DNA of 54,618 nt, taken from positions 1 to 54,618 of the forward strand of contig BLMC01000014.1 in the NCBI GenBank assembly GCA_011959805.1. Direction: 5' to 3'. The notes beneath the pieces are model-generated. The model worked only from the letters and a program-made list of their open reading frames with translations, searched no databases and was not told the origin of the DNA. Within the stretch, counting starts at the first letter, position 1; every line of letters starts with the position of its first letter. The position numbers and the translations under genes are program-made. Positions 8,989-17,232 of the stretch are shown piece by piece. This DNA is from Lachnospiraceae bacterium (GTDB taxonomy: Bacteria > Bacillota > Clostridia > Lachnospirales > Lachnospiraceae).

Positions 8989-10230
8989 TTAATATTTATG
9001 TTCTTTATAAGATATATGATTCATTAAATTGCTAATAAGAGCATAGAACAAAACTGCAAAAATACTAGAAGTAAATGAATGTATAGAATGTCTCGACACA
9101 ATCATTACCCACAACACAGGATATATAGAAATAAAAACAAGTGGTATCGTTTTACTGCTTTTACAATTATATCGAACAGACAAAAAAATTAAAATTCCGA
9201 TAAAAATAAAAAATATAGGAAGTTTAATTTTCATTGGTGTTAAACACCTTATTAATTTTTCACCTAAAACATCAAGTCTATCTTGTATTCCCATATTTAT
9301 CCCAAACCACATTAATGCTTCTTCTGTTCCATCCTGTTTTCCGATTACAATTTTAGACAACAATTGTTTTAATATCATAGTGCAACCATACCCCATTATC
9401 CACCAGAATGTATTTAAAACAATCTGTCTCCATAACATGTTCTTATCGACATTTCTATTTTCTAACTGTATCCATAAGACAAGACACATTCCAACAGATA
9501 ACACAGGTGCTACTAAAGGCCCTACTGCATATATCATAGATCCCATAATCATAAATAACAGACTAACCCTATGTACGGTGTTCTTTATTTTATCAGAACA
9601 AATGTATGTCAATATAATCATAAACACAAGTGTAACAAGTATATCCCCAACAAAAGATAAACATATAGCATGTAGTTCTAATAAAGTCATCATAAAAGCC
9701 ACAATAAGGGGAAGGCACCCATAAACACCCTGAAATTTTGAAATACGATATATCAGAAAAAATAATAAGCCTGTTACAATCCAATAAATCAAAAAACGAA
9801 TCTCCGACAAAGACAAAAATGAAAAAAGAATCTTTAAAACGCCTACATTAATATTCCAATAGCGAGAATAATTTTGTTTCGGAGCACTATCTCGGTAATA
9901 AACTGCTGCAACAAGATTCGCCCAAGGAGCATCATTTCCCGAATAATACTCTAACTTAATTGCCTGTATAATAGGATTCTTTCCTGAAACTGTTACCATA
10001 TTAGCCCATATCATATCTGAATAGCTATCCCAGTATAAAGTATTTGTTTTATCAAAAATAGGGGTATCTGTTCCTTCTTGTACATCAACCCATATATCCA
10101 AAGATTTCTCAACATTCTTAACAATTGGAGCTGTTGGAATCAAGAAACAGCCTGACAAAAATAATAAATATATTATATTCAGTGCTATTAATATACCAAT
10201 TTTTTGAATTGCCCGTTTTACAATTTGCAT
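8989..10230 (-). CDS. Polytopic membrane protein of unknown function (possible GT-C-like glycosyltransferase)
   Basis: A 413-residue protein with about ten hydrophobic spans. After the first span comes an outside loop of about 115 residues with YWDSYSDMIWANMV and YSRYWNINVGVLKILFSFLS; further spans follow, ending near RHSIHSFTSSIFAVLFYAL. The overall plan (large loop after helix 1, then many spans) and the segments resembling YSRYWHGY-type motifs suggest the loosely defined membrane glycosyltransferase-like families, but I see no decisive catalytic motif. Codon use looks richer in A+T (many ATA) than the neighbours, which could indicate transfer. AAGGGGGACAT precedes the ATG. It is divergent from the peptide/ABC exporter unit. 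Confidence 0.6.
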   Translation of the reverse strand: MQIVKRAIQKIGILIALNIIYLLFLSGCFLIPTAPIVKNVEKSLDIWVDVQEGTDTPIFDKTNTLYWDSYSDMIWANMVTVSGKNPIIQAIKLEYYSGNDAPWANLVAAVYYRDSAPKQNYSRYWNINVGVLKILFSFLSLSEIRFLIYWIVTGLLFFLIYRISKFQGVYGCLPLIVAFMMTLLELHAICLSFVGDILVTLVFMIILTYICSDKIKNTVHRVSLLFMIMGSMIYAVGPLVAPVLSVGMCLVLWIQLENRNVDKNMLWRQIVLNTFWWIMGYGCTMILKQLLSKIVIGKQDGTEEALMWFGINMGIQDRLDVLGEKLIRCLTPMKIKLPIFFIFIGILIFLSVRYNCKSSKTIPLVFISIYPVLWVMIVSRHSIHSFTSSIFAVLFYALISNLMNHISYKEHKY

Positions 10231-10310
10231 ATATGTCCCCCTTAAAAGTTTTATATTGTAATTTTAAGCATACTCTATAGAAAAACATTTGTAAAGAAAC
10301 AAAATTTAAG

Positions 10311-10339
10311 TTGACATCCAACAAAAATAAGAGTATGGT
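10311..10339 (+). promoter_or_regulatory. Strong sigma-A promoter for the leader ORF and ABC exporter
   Basis: Perfect -35 TTGACA (10311-10316), a 17-base spacer and -10 TATGGT (10334-10339). The transcript would begin near 10346 and carry a hairpin in its 5' end (CATTTGTT at 10361-10368 with AACAAATG at 10378-10385) before the ribosome binding site of the 28-codon ORF. Confidence 0.75.
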
Positions 10340-10409
10340 TAATGAAGTAACCAATAATTGCATTTGTTGGAAAGAATAACAAATGTCAGACAAGAAAGGA
10401 GGTAATACA

Positions 10410-10496
10410 ATGTCTAAACAGTTTAGAAATGCAACAATAAATGAATCTATTATATGTTTCAATTGTAAAATTATCTCCGGGGTATTTTGTATTTGA
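10410..10496 (+). CDS. 28-codon leader peptide (putative attenuator ORF)
   Basis: A short ORF with a near-ideal ribosome binding site (AAGAAAGGAGGT, six bases before the ATG). The peptide begins MSKQFRNATINESIICFN and ends ISGVFCI, with three cysteines and a hydrophobic C-terminal half. It lies between a consensus promoter and an intrinsic terminator, 190 bases upstream of a heterodimeric ABC exporter. This matches the layout of bmrB-bmrCD in Bacillus subtilis, where translation of a small ORF controls read-through into a drug exporter. The end of the ORF (GGGGTATTT, 10479-10487) can pair with the left arm of the terminator (AAAGACCTC, 10529-10537; 8 of 9 positions counting one G-U), which would form an antiterminator. 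A bioactive or modified peptide exported by the ABC pair is an alternative. Confidence 0.6.
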   Translation: MSKQFRNATINESIICFNCKIISGVFCI

Positions 10497-10530
10497 TAAA
10501 AAGCGCGATACAATAAAACGCTATTATTAA

Positions 10531-10565
10531 AGACCTCATGGTAATTTTACCATGGGGTCTTTTTG
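10531..10565 (+). terminator. Intrinsic terminator / attenuator before the ABC exporter
   Basis: Left arm AGACCTCATGGTA (10531-10543), loop ATTT, right arm TACCATGGGGTCT (10548-10560) with one G-U pair, followed by TTTTT. It sits after the 28-codon ORF and before the first exporter gene. No strong second promoter is evident between it and the exporter start, so exporter expression may depend on read-through. Confidence 0.85.
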
Positions 10566-10683
10566 TACCTTTTAGCTATATTATACACCGGAATATTCTT
10601 AAAATTTGTAAGAAAATAACTTGTGGCTCTACATCGATTATTTTTCTACAATTATTTATAATTTGAGGAGGGAACAATCTTTT

Positions 10684-12423
10684 ATGCAAACAAGAAAGAA
10701 ACTATCCACTTACATCTGGGAGTACAAGTGGCACTACTTTTTTGCTGTCTTATCGCTATTGGCCAGTGTCTCTCTTGATATGCTTGCGCCAATGCTCACA
10801 ATGCATATTATTGATGATGTAATATTGGGCGGCAATTTGTCCATATTACCTTATTTACTTGGGGGAATCCTAATTGTTGGTGTGGGACGCTGTATTTTTC
10901 AATACACGAAAGAATATCTTTTTGATACAGTAGGCTCATCGATTGGATCAGATATGCGAAAAAATTTATTTGACCATATTCAAAGCCTAAGCAGCAACTT
11001 TTTTGACAAGACAAATACTGGAGAGCTCATGGCACGTGTAAAGGACGATATTGACAGAATATGGAACACTTTGTCCTATGTAAGTATGTTAATTATAGAA
11101 GTCATTTTTCATACTTGTGTAGTGCTTTTCTGTATGTATCGACTCCATGCGTCGCTCGCAATCATACCGACAATTGCTATGATTTTGTCCGCATTTATCG
11201 CGGTCAGTATGGAACGCCATCTTGGCTCTATCTACGAAGATATCAGTGAAGAAAATGCAATCCTTAATACTGTTGCAGAAGAAAATCTCGCTGGCGTGCG
11301 TACTGTAAAGGCGTTTGCGCGAGAAAAATTTGAAATTCAAAAATTCTTGTCACATAATCAACGTTACTATGAACTAAACATGAAACAGTCAAAAGTGTTT
11401 GTTCGCTATTATCCATACTTACAGATTATTTCAAAGCTATTGCCCATGATTATCCTTCTACTTGGCGGGCGCCTTGTAATTCAAGGAACGATTACGCTTG
11501 GTGTACTTGGCGCTTTTCTTGAATACTCCAACAACATTGTATGGCCTATGGAAATGCTTGGCTGGCTATCAAACGACTTTTCGGCGGGCATTGCTTCCAA
11601 CAAGAAACTTGCTAAAATATATGAACAAATGCCTGTCATTAGAGAAATAGAAAATCCAGTAAACTTAGATAATGTTCAAGGTAAAATTGAATTTTCGCAT
11701 GTTTCTTTTCACAAAGAAGATCAACATGAAATTTTGCACGATATTACATTCCAAGCAGAAGCAGGTTCTACAATCGGCATTATGGGCGCTACCGGTGCTG
11801 GAAAAACGTCTGTAATTCAACTGCTACAAAGACAATATGACGCCACTGATGGCTGTATTCGCCTTGATGGTATTGACATTAGAGAACTATCCTTAAAACA
11901 ACTTCGGAGTAGCATTTCCGTTGTTATGCAAGACGTATTTCTGTTCTCTGACACCATCAACGAGAATGTAAAACTTGGAAAAAAGGAATATATAGATGAA
12001 GCCATTGTTCGCAAAGCTTCCAGAGATGCGCAGGCAAGCAGCTTTATTGAAAAGATGCCTGACGAATATGAAACCATTATTGGGGAACGTGGCGTTGGAC
12101 TTTCTGGAGGACAGAAACAACGCATTAGTATTGCAAGAGCTTTTGCAAAACATACCCCTATTTTAATTATGGATGATTCCACATCTGCATTGGATATGGA
12201 AACAGAACACGAAATTCAAAAAACGTTAAACGCGCTGCCAAACACCACAAAATTGATAATCGCACACCGCATTAGTGCTGTGCGCCACGCAGATGAAATC
12301 CTTGTACTTGAAAATGGCTCCATTGCAGAGCGCGGAACACATGACGAACTTCTAGCCCAAAAAGGCTTATACTATACCACTTATGTATCGCAGTATGGAG
12401 AACCTATGCATTCTGCATCATAG
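10684..12423 (+). CDS. ABC exporter half-transporter 1 (BmrC-like, degenerate catalytic site)
   Basis: A 579-residue half-transporter: six-span membrane domain to about residue 310, then a nucleotide-binding domain. Walker A GATGAGKT (368-375), signature LSGGQ (473-477), Walker B ILIMD (493-497) and H-loop IAHR (H528) are visible. The residue after Walker B, normally the catalytic glutamate, is aspartate (D498, in MDDSTSALD). That is the hallmark of the subunit carrying the degenerate site in heterodimeric exporters such as BmrCD, LmrCD and TM287/288. I chose the ATG at 10684 because GAGGAGGG lies 11 bases upstream; an upstream TTG in frame has no such signal. It probably exports drugs or a peptide together with the next gene. 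Confidence 0.9.
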   Translation: MQTRKKLSTYIWEYKWHYFFAVLSLLASVSLDMLAPMLTMHIIDDVILGGNLSILPYLLGGILIVGVGRCIFQYTKEYLFDTVGSSIGSDMRKNLFDHIQSLSSNFFDKTNTGELMARVKDDIDRIWNTLSYVSMLIIEVIFHTCVVLFCMYRLHASLAIIPTIAMILSAFIAVSMERHLGSIYEDISEENAILNTVAEENLAGVRTVKAFAREKFEIQKFLSHNQRYYELNMKQSKVFVRYYPYLQIISKLLPMIILLLGGRLVIQGTITLGVLGAFLEYSNNIVWPMEMLGWLSNDFSAGIASNKKLAKIYEQMPVIREIENPVNLDNVQGKIEFSHVSFHKEDQHEILHDITFQAEAGSTIGIMGATGAGKTSVIQLLQRQYDATDGCIRLDGIDIRELSLKQLRSSISVVMQDVFLFSDTINENVKLGKKEYIDEAIVRKASRDAQASSFIEKMPDEYETIIGERGVGLSGGQKQRISIARAFAKHTPILIMDDSTSALDMETEHEIQKTLNALPNTTKLIIAHRISAVRHADEILVLENGSIAERGTHDELLAQKGLYYTTYVSQYGEPMHSAS

Positions 12424-12440
12424 TGATTCCTTATTTTATT

Positions 12441-12507
12441 GCGTGTCAATTGGCTGTATACCAGCAAAACTGACACGCACGCCACAACAAAAATGCCGAT
12501 TGGCATT
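12441..12507 (+). repeat. Copy A of a dispersed hairpin element, upstream of ABC exporter gene 2
   Basis: GCGTGTCA (12441-12448) pairs with TGACACGC (12471-12478), and a second small palindrome AATGCC/GGCATT follows (12492-12507). The segment aligns with elements upstream of metF and of the TtcA/LarE fusion (about 37 of 51 positions against the latter by eye), in the same orientation relative to the downstream gene. Shared parts include AATTGG in the loop and CACGCACGCC after the hairpin. Confidence 0.6.
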
Positions 12508-12534
12508 CGCAAATTTAGAAAGGGGAGATTATTT

Positions 12535-14313
12535 ATGGCAGTAAATTCCTATAAGGAAGACGAAAACCTAAATGAAGTGAGCAAACTTAAGACTTTGGGC
12601 AGACTGTTCTCCTACTTGCTCTCGCACAAAGCTTCCATTTTTGTAGTGCTACTAATTATGGCGTATTGTGTGTGTGTAAGTTTGATAAACCCACTCATCA
12701 TAGAATCTGCGATTGACAAACATATTTCAACTGGTGATTATATTGGTTTGTATCGCCTTGTTGTAATAGCACTTATATTAAACGCAATTCTTATTATTTT
12801 GGTAAAAGCACGCATGTATATCATGGCAAAAGTATGTAATAAAGTGTTGGTTACAATCCGTCAGCAACTTTATACACACATACAGACTCTTGACTTTAAA
12901 TTTTTTGATAGTAGACCCACTGGAAAAATACTTGCACGCATTATTGGTGATATCAATTCCCTAAAAGATGTACTTTCCAACAGTGTCACAACCCTAATAC
13001 CAGATTTTATTACAATCTGCGCAGTTGTTGGAATTATGTTTGTCCGAAATGCAAAGCTTGCTGCCGCTGCACTAATCAGCATTCCTTTAATGATTATGGG
13101 CATGTTATTTATACAGATACGCTCACATAAACGCTGGCAAATTTTTCGGAAAAAGTCTTCCAACCTCAACGCCTTTGTCCATGAAGACTTATCAGGTATC
13201 CGAATTATACAAAGTTTTACTGCGGAAAACGAAACCAAAGAAACCTTTCGTACGCTGGTTAATGAACACCAACGCTCCTTTATGAATGCAGTGCTCTACG
13301 CAGATGCATTTGGCTCTGTCATTGATTTCTGTTGGGGACTTGGCAATGTATCTCTCTGGTTTACAGGAATTATGATTCTTGGATTAGATACTGTATCTGT
13401 TGGTACACTTGTCGCATTTGGAACTTATATTTCTATGTTCTGGCAACCCATTATGAACCTTAGTAACTTTTACAACCAACTTATTACAAATATTTCTGGG
13501 GCAGAACGAATCTTTGAAATACTGGATACAAACGCAGAAATTGTTGACGCAAAGAATGTGACACAAATGCCTGCAATAATTGGAGCCGTTGACTTTGAGC
13601 ATGTTTGTTTCTCCTATGAGGAAGGAACAAACGTTTTGAACAATGTTAGTTTTCATATCAATCCCGGTGAAACAATTGCCCTTGTCGGACCTACAGGTGC
13701 TGGAAAAACGACGATTGTAAACTTAATTAGCCGTTTTTATGATATCCAAAAAGGAACTATAAAAATTGATGGACACGATATTAAAAGTGTCAGCATTGAA
13801 AGTCTACGACACCAGATGGGAATTATGACACAAGATAATTTCCTGTTTACAGGTACAATTCGTGAAAATATTGCCTATGGAAAACTAGATGCCACGGACG
13901 AAGAAATCATTGCCGCTGCAAAAGCAGTCCATGCACATGATTTCATCACAAAACTGCCCGATGGTTATGACACAAAACTTGAAGAACGTGGCGGTGGCCT
14001 TTCCGTCGGACAAAAGCAACTTCTTGCATTTGCAAGGACTATGGTCAGTATGCCAAAAATCCTAATTTTGGACGAAGCGACATCAAGCATTGACACTAAG
14101 ACAGAACTAATGGTTCAAGATGGCATTGAAGCCTTGTTAAAAGGACGTACTTCCTTTGTCATTGCACATCGTCTCTCTACAATTCAGAAGGCAGACCGCA
14201 TCTTTGTCATTGACAATGGCGGTATTGTAGAAGAAGGCAACGCAATAGAATTAATGGCAAAGCAAGGAGCTTATTACAGACTCTACACAGCACAGTTGCA
14301 AGATGTTGTATAA
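12535..14313 (+). CDS. ABC exporter half-transporter 2 (BmrD-like, catalytic subunit)
   Basis: A 592-residue half-transporter: cytoplasmic N-terminus, six-span domain to about 325 and nucleotide-binding domain. Walker A GPTGAGKT (385-392), Walker B ILILD followed by the catalytic E514, and H-loop H545 are intact. The signature is LSVGQ (489-493) instead of LSGGQ. Together with partner 1 (aspartate for glutamate, but a perfect LSGGQ) this gives one consensus and one degenerate ATP site, as in known heterodimers. The ATG at 12535 is preceded by AAAGGGGAG; the frame is open further upstream to 12439, but that part overlaps a dispersed repeat. The gap of about 110 bases after gene 1 holds that repeat. 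Confidence 0.92.
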   Translation: MAVNSYKEDENLNEVSKLKTLGRLFSYLLSHKASIFVVLLIMAYCVCVSLINPLIIESAIDKHISTGDYIGLYRLVVIALILNAILIILVKARMYIMAKVCNKVLVTIRQQLYTHIQTLDFKFFDSRPTGKILARIIGDINSLKDVLSNSVTTLIPDFITICAVVGIMFVRNAKLAAAALISIPLMIMGMLFIQIRSHKRWQIFRKKSSNLNAFVHEDLSGIRIIQSFTAENETKETFRTLVNEHQRSFMNAVLYADAFGSVIDFCWGLGNVSLWFTGIMILGLDTVSVGTLVAFGTYISMFWQPIMNLSNFYNQLITNISGAERIFEILDTNAEIVDAKNVTQMPAIIGAVDFEHVCFSYEEGTNVLNNVSFHINPGETIALVGPTGAGKTTIVNLISRFYDIQKGTIKIDGHDIKSVSIESLRHQMGIMTQDNFLFTGTIRENIAYGKLDATDEEIIAAAKAVHAHDFITKLPDGYDTKLEERGGGLSVGQKQLLAFARTMVSMPKILILDEATSSIDTKTELMVQDGIEALLKGRTSFVIAHRLSTIQKADRIFVIDNGGIVEEGNAIELMAKQGAYYRLYTAQLQDVV

Positions 14314-14348
14314 ACCTTAACTTTCCATAAAACATCATAACTAAAATA

Positions 14349-14416
14349 ATTGGGATGGGAACGTTTTTCTAAACAGTCTTACAGGCTCTAAAAATCACTT
14401 TCGTTCCTACCCCAAT
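14349..14416. terminator. Imperfect inverted repeat between convergent genes, possible bidirectional terminator
   Basis: ATTGGGATGGGAACG (14349-14363) pairs with CGTTCCTACCCCAAT (14402-14416), with one mismatch and one G-U. It lies between the ends of the ABC exporter and the M14 peptidase. The loop is long (38 bases) and T-runs are short. Confidence 0.4.
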
Positions 14417-14450
14417 ATCCAAAATTCTACTCGATAAACGATAGCAAAAC

Positions 14451-15719
14451 CTAATCTAACTGTGTCATTCCTCCTACCAAAATCAGCCTATTATCAGCAT
14501 AAATTTCAGGAAACTGACTCATGCTGAGGGGGTTGGTGCCGCGTCCTGCCTCAATTGTGTAACCAGGGCGATTATACGTCTCAATAAACCAATCTTTATA
14601 ACCTGCATACCCCGACGCATAGGGTGTCTCCTCTACTCGATAGCCGCTCACCTTGCCAAAATATTCAGCAATACGTCTTGAGCGCTCTGGCTCATAATCA
14701 AGATATTTCCAATAGATAACTTCCCCCTGTGTATGATATGCCAATATTAATCGAAAATCATGAGCGGTTGTAAAGTGATACATATTGATGCTCTCTACTG
14801 CTGACAGAGGCGCTTCTCCAACAAAATCCCTTGGCGCTGGTGAAGTATAACCCTGCGCAAATTTAATTTCTTTTGCCTTCTCCCAGCCTGCCGGAAACTG
14901 TAAATTCAAATCCACGCCGTTAATATTTGCCTTCCAACCATCAGGATAAGGAATGGATGGATAGTCTGACGAGATTGCCATAGTCTGCTCAACATATTCC
15001 TCATTCCGAATCATTCCATTGACAAGGTCTGCTCCGTCTGGATTAACCATTGGAATTAAAAACAAACTATATTGATTAAACAATGCTTCTGTATCCTCTC
15101 CATAAAGGTCTTCTCCCTCCGCATATGCCTTTGCATACGCCTCTGCAAATTTCAATAAAATTGGCGTTGTTATCCACTCATTCGCATGGAAGCAAGCATT
15201 GTAACTAACCTGTGTTGGTCCTTTGCCAAACTGTAAGTAACACACTTCTTTTCCCATAACGCTCTTTCCAATACACCCTGAAACTAAAAATGGATAACGA
15301 ACTTTTAAGCCTTCCAATATCAAGTCCGTTAAACTTGATGTGTATGGTACACTTTCATCTACTAGCGCAAAAGAAAAAGGAACGTAAATCCGCGTTCCTA
15401 TCTGTAATTTCAAGGCGTCAAGAGATGGATTTGCAGTCAGTATGGCTGACACCAATGTATCGTATGTATCGGCTATTCCCCACAAAGTTTCTCCTGCGGT
15501 AATCACATGGGTTGTATAACCTCTAAGATACGGCGTCAGCTTTGCCCATGCTGCCCTGTCCACATAGCAGCCAACGCCTTCCCCCATAAATTCTTTTAGC
15601 GCATTACAAGTCTCTTTGTCAAATTGACCAGTAATTTCATTTAGATATCCTGCCCTTTTTAACGCCAATTGTAAATATTGTACTGCGACACCAACATCAC
15701 CAACATAAATGTTTCTCAT
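14451..15719 (-). CDS. LysM-containing M14 peptidase (gamma-D-glutamyl-meso-diaminopimelate peptidase I-like)
   Basis: A 422-residue cell-wall enzyme predicted to cut the D-Glu-mesoDAP bond of peptidoglycan stem peptides. Domain order: peptidoglycan-binding-like repeat (about 4-66), LysM (about 70-115, HVITAGETLWGIADTY), M14 carboxypeptidase domain (about 126-422). Zinc ligands H178 and E181 (FHANEW) and H329 (AYHTQGE) and the catalytic E390 (YTIEAGRG) are visible. The segment GVDLNLQFPAGWE replaces the usual VDLNRNFP arginine, as expected for DAP endopeptidases rather than carboxypeptidases. There is no classical signal peptide, which is also seen in spore or intracellular members. The ribosome binding site is weak (GGAAATAGAG). 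Confidence 0.88.
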   Translation of the reverse strand: MRNIYVGDVGVAVQYLQLALKRAGYLNEITGQFDKETCNALKEFMGEGVGCYVDRAAWAKLTPYLRGYTTHVITAGETLWGIADTYDTLVSAILTANPSLDALKLQIGTRIYVPFSFALVDESVPYTSSLTDLILEGLKVRYPFLVSGCIGKSVMGKEVCYLQFGKGPTQVSYNACFHANEWITTPILLKFAEAYAKAYAEGEDLYGEDTEALFNQYSLFLIPMVNPDGADLVNGMIRNEEYVEQTMAISSDYPSIPYPDGWKANINGVDLNLQFPAGWEKAKEIKFAQGYTSPAPRDFVGEAPLSAVESINMYHFTTAHDFRLILAYHTQGEVIYWKYLDYEPERSRRIAEYFGKVSGYRVEETPYASGYAGYKDWFIETYNRPGYTIEAGRGTNPLSMSQFPEIYADNRLILVGGMTQLD

Positions 15720-16016
15720 AAATCTCTATTTCCATCAAATCTAATATTTCTATAATCTATGCTGAAAATATACGAATCATACATCTAAGAAACTGTTCAA
15801 ACATAACTTTTAATATTGCTTGTCTTTTTCTTTGATAACACCACTCAAAAATCAGTTGTGTATCTTGCTATGCGTCTAATTTTCGAGCAGCATTCTCGCC
15901 GAAAAATCCTGTACTCTATTCAACAGCTATTTCTTGATAATTTCTAAAAATCATTTGAAAATAATGTTTTGATTTGTATACCTCTCTAATTACACAAAAA
16001 TTTTATCACAATACAA
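15720..16016. other. Gap between metF and the M14 peptidase
   Basis: About 300 bases without a gene. On the minus strand, GGCGAGAATGCTGC followed by TTAGACGCATAG (about 15867-15901) resembles the GGTGAGAAC and TTTGACGCAGTAG parts of the repeats upstream of metF, so this may be a degraded relative of that repeat family. Nothing else stands out. Confidence 0.3.
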
Positions 16017-16880
16017 CTAAATAATTTTGCACAAACTCTCCTGAATCCCTTTTACAACCTCGGGCTTATTCATAGAATACACATGAATATGTTTGATTCC
16101 GTTGGCAATCAAGTCAATAATTTGGTCTGTAGCATAGATGATACCCGCTTGTTGCATCGCTTCTGGATTCTTGCCAAAACAATCCACAATACTCCGAAAA
16201 CGCATTGGCACATTACAGCCAGATAATCTCACTGCACTGTGTAGTTGTGTCGGTCTGGTTATTGGCATAATACCTGGAATGATTGGAACTCCAATCCCAG
16301 CTTCACGCACACGCGAAAGAAAATTATAGAAAATATTATTATCAAAAAACATCTGTGTAGTTAGATACGCACAACCTGCATCCACTTTTTTCTTTAAATT
16401 CAGGATATCCTCCTGTGTGTTCTCAGACTCAACATGCCCTTCAGGATAACATGCGCCGCCAATACACATGCCGCCAAATTCTTGAATATCCTCTACCAGC
16501 TCCGATGCATAATGGTAATCTATAAAAGGCTCTCCAACAAAATCCTTTGGTCTATCGCCGCGCAGTGCAAGTACATTTTCAATCCCTGCTTCTTTCATAT
16601 CTGAGAGCGCCTGCCGAATTCCCTCCTTCGTTGCGCCGACACAGGTCAAATGCGCAATTGTTGTGACACCATATTCCCTCTGTATTCCCTTTGCTAACTT
16701 TAACGTGTTTCCGCCTGTACTTCCGCCTGCACCGTAAGTCACACTCATATAACTTGGATTTAATTTTGCAACCCCATATGCTGCCTCTTTCACTGACTCA
16801 TAATTTGCTGTAACTTTTGGCGGAAAAACCTCAAAGGACAAAGTTACATCATTTTTTAGTAATATTGTATCTAATCTCAT
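16017..16880 (-). CDS. metF: 5,10-methylenetetrahydrofolate reductase
   Basis: Reduces methylene-THF to methyl-THF for methionine synthesis, or in the reverse direction in acetogenic metabolism, using FAD. The 287 residues are full length. The opening LSFEVFPPK carries the catalytic glutamate (E17), followed by SVTYGAGGS, AHLTCVGAT and LALRGDRP, and later LTTQMFFDN and PIIPGIMPI, all typical of the bacterial enzyme. A moderate AAGGAAG is 9-10 bases upstream. A long leader region with a dispersed hairpin element and direct repeats precedes it, which suggests the gene is regulated at its 5' end. Confidence 0.95.
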   Translation of the reverse strand: MRLDTILLKNDVTLSFEVFPPKVTANYESVKEAAYGVAKLNPSYMSVTYGAGGSTGGNTLKLAKGIQREYGVTTIAHLTCVGATKEGIRQALSDMKEAGIENVLALRGDRPKDFVGEPFIDYHYASELVEDIQEFGGMCIGGACYPEGHVESENTQEDILNLKKKVDAGCAYLTTQMFFDNNIFYNFLSRVREAGIGVPIIPGIMPITRPTQLHSAVRLSGCNVPMRFRSIVDCFGKNPEAMQQAGIIYATDQIIDLIANGIKHIHVYSMNKPEVVKGIQESLCKII

Positions 16881-16919
16881 CTCTTATGCTTCCTTTACTT
16901 TTTCTTTTTTAATATCTTC

Positions 16920-17028
16920 AAAAATGCGATTGGCATTCTTGTTGCAGCGTGCGCGCCAGGTCTATTGACATAAAATCAATTCCGACGTCTGCAATCCTGC
17001 CAGAGGCTTATCTAGGTCGGAAATTATA
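16920..17028 (-). repeat. Copy B of the dispersed hairpin element, upstream of metF
   Basis: Read on the minus strand, this aligns with copy C (27501-27593) along almost its whole length (about 40 of 52 positions in the core by eye), and in part with copy A. The core hairpin is GCAG-a-CGT (16985-16992) with ACGCTGC (16944-16950). A second possible stem is TTCCGAC (16980-16986) with GTCGGAA (17016-17022). It ends about 40 bases before the metF start codon. Confidence 0.6.
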
Positions 17029-17029
17029 C

Positions 17030-17124
17030 CCTACTGCGTCAAACTTGTATTGTTCTCACAATCCCACTCGTAACCGCTGCCAGCACCCTGATAGCCTACT
17101 GCGTCAAACTTGTATTGTTCTCAC
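17030..17124. repeat. Exact 30-bp direct repeat, two copies, 65-bp period
   Basis: Two identical 30-base units at 17030-17059 and 17095-17124 (starting CCTACTGCGTC, ending TTGTTCTCAC) are separated by 35 unrelated bases. The first unit directly adjoins copy B of the dispersed element. The geometry would suit a two-repeat CRISPR, but there are no cas genes, no third unit and no typical repeat end, so I treat it as an intergenic repeat. Confidence 0.75.
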
Positions 17125-17232
17125 CACTGATAGAAACGGGTCCTGTTTATTAAAGAACGAATTGGATACAAACAAATGTGCTTTCTCAATTGGAGTACAA
17201 CAACAATACTTTTGCGCGCACTTTTTGAACCT

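Noticed and set aside
10621-10683. 21-codon extension of ABC exporter subunit 1 from an upstream TTG
   Set aside because: No ribosome binding site before the TTG, while GAGGAGGG is well placed before the ATG at 10684.
12439-12534. 32-codon extension of ABC exporter subunit 2 from an upstream TTG
   Set aside because: The stretch coincides with a dispersed hairpin repeat and AAAGGGGAG marks the ATG at 12535.
17030-17124. Two-repeat CRISPR array
   Set aside because: Repeat (30) and spacer (35) lengths fit, but there are only two units, no cas genes in the window, no leader and no typical CRISPR repeat end; the repeat also adjoins another dispersed element.
16920-17124. Cobalamin or SAM riboswitch upstream of metF
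   Set aside because: I looked for the B12-box GCCACTG and the SAM-box AGAG/GATGA patterns on the minus strand and did not find them; the region is better explained by repeats.
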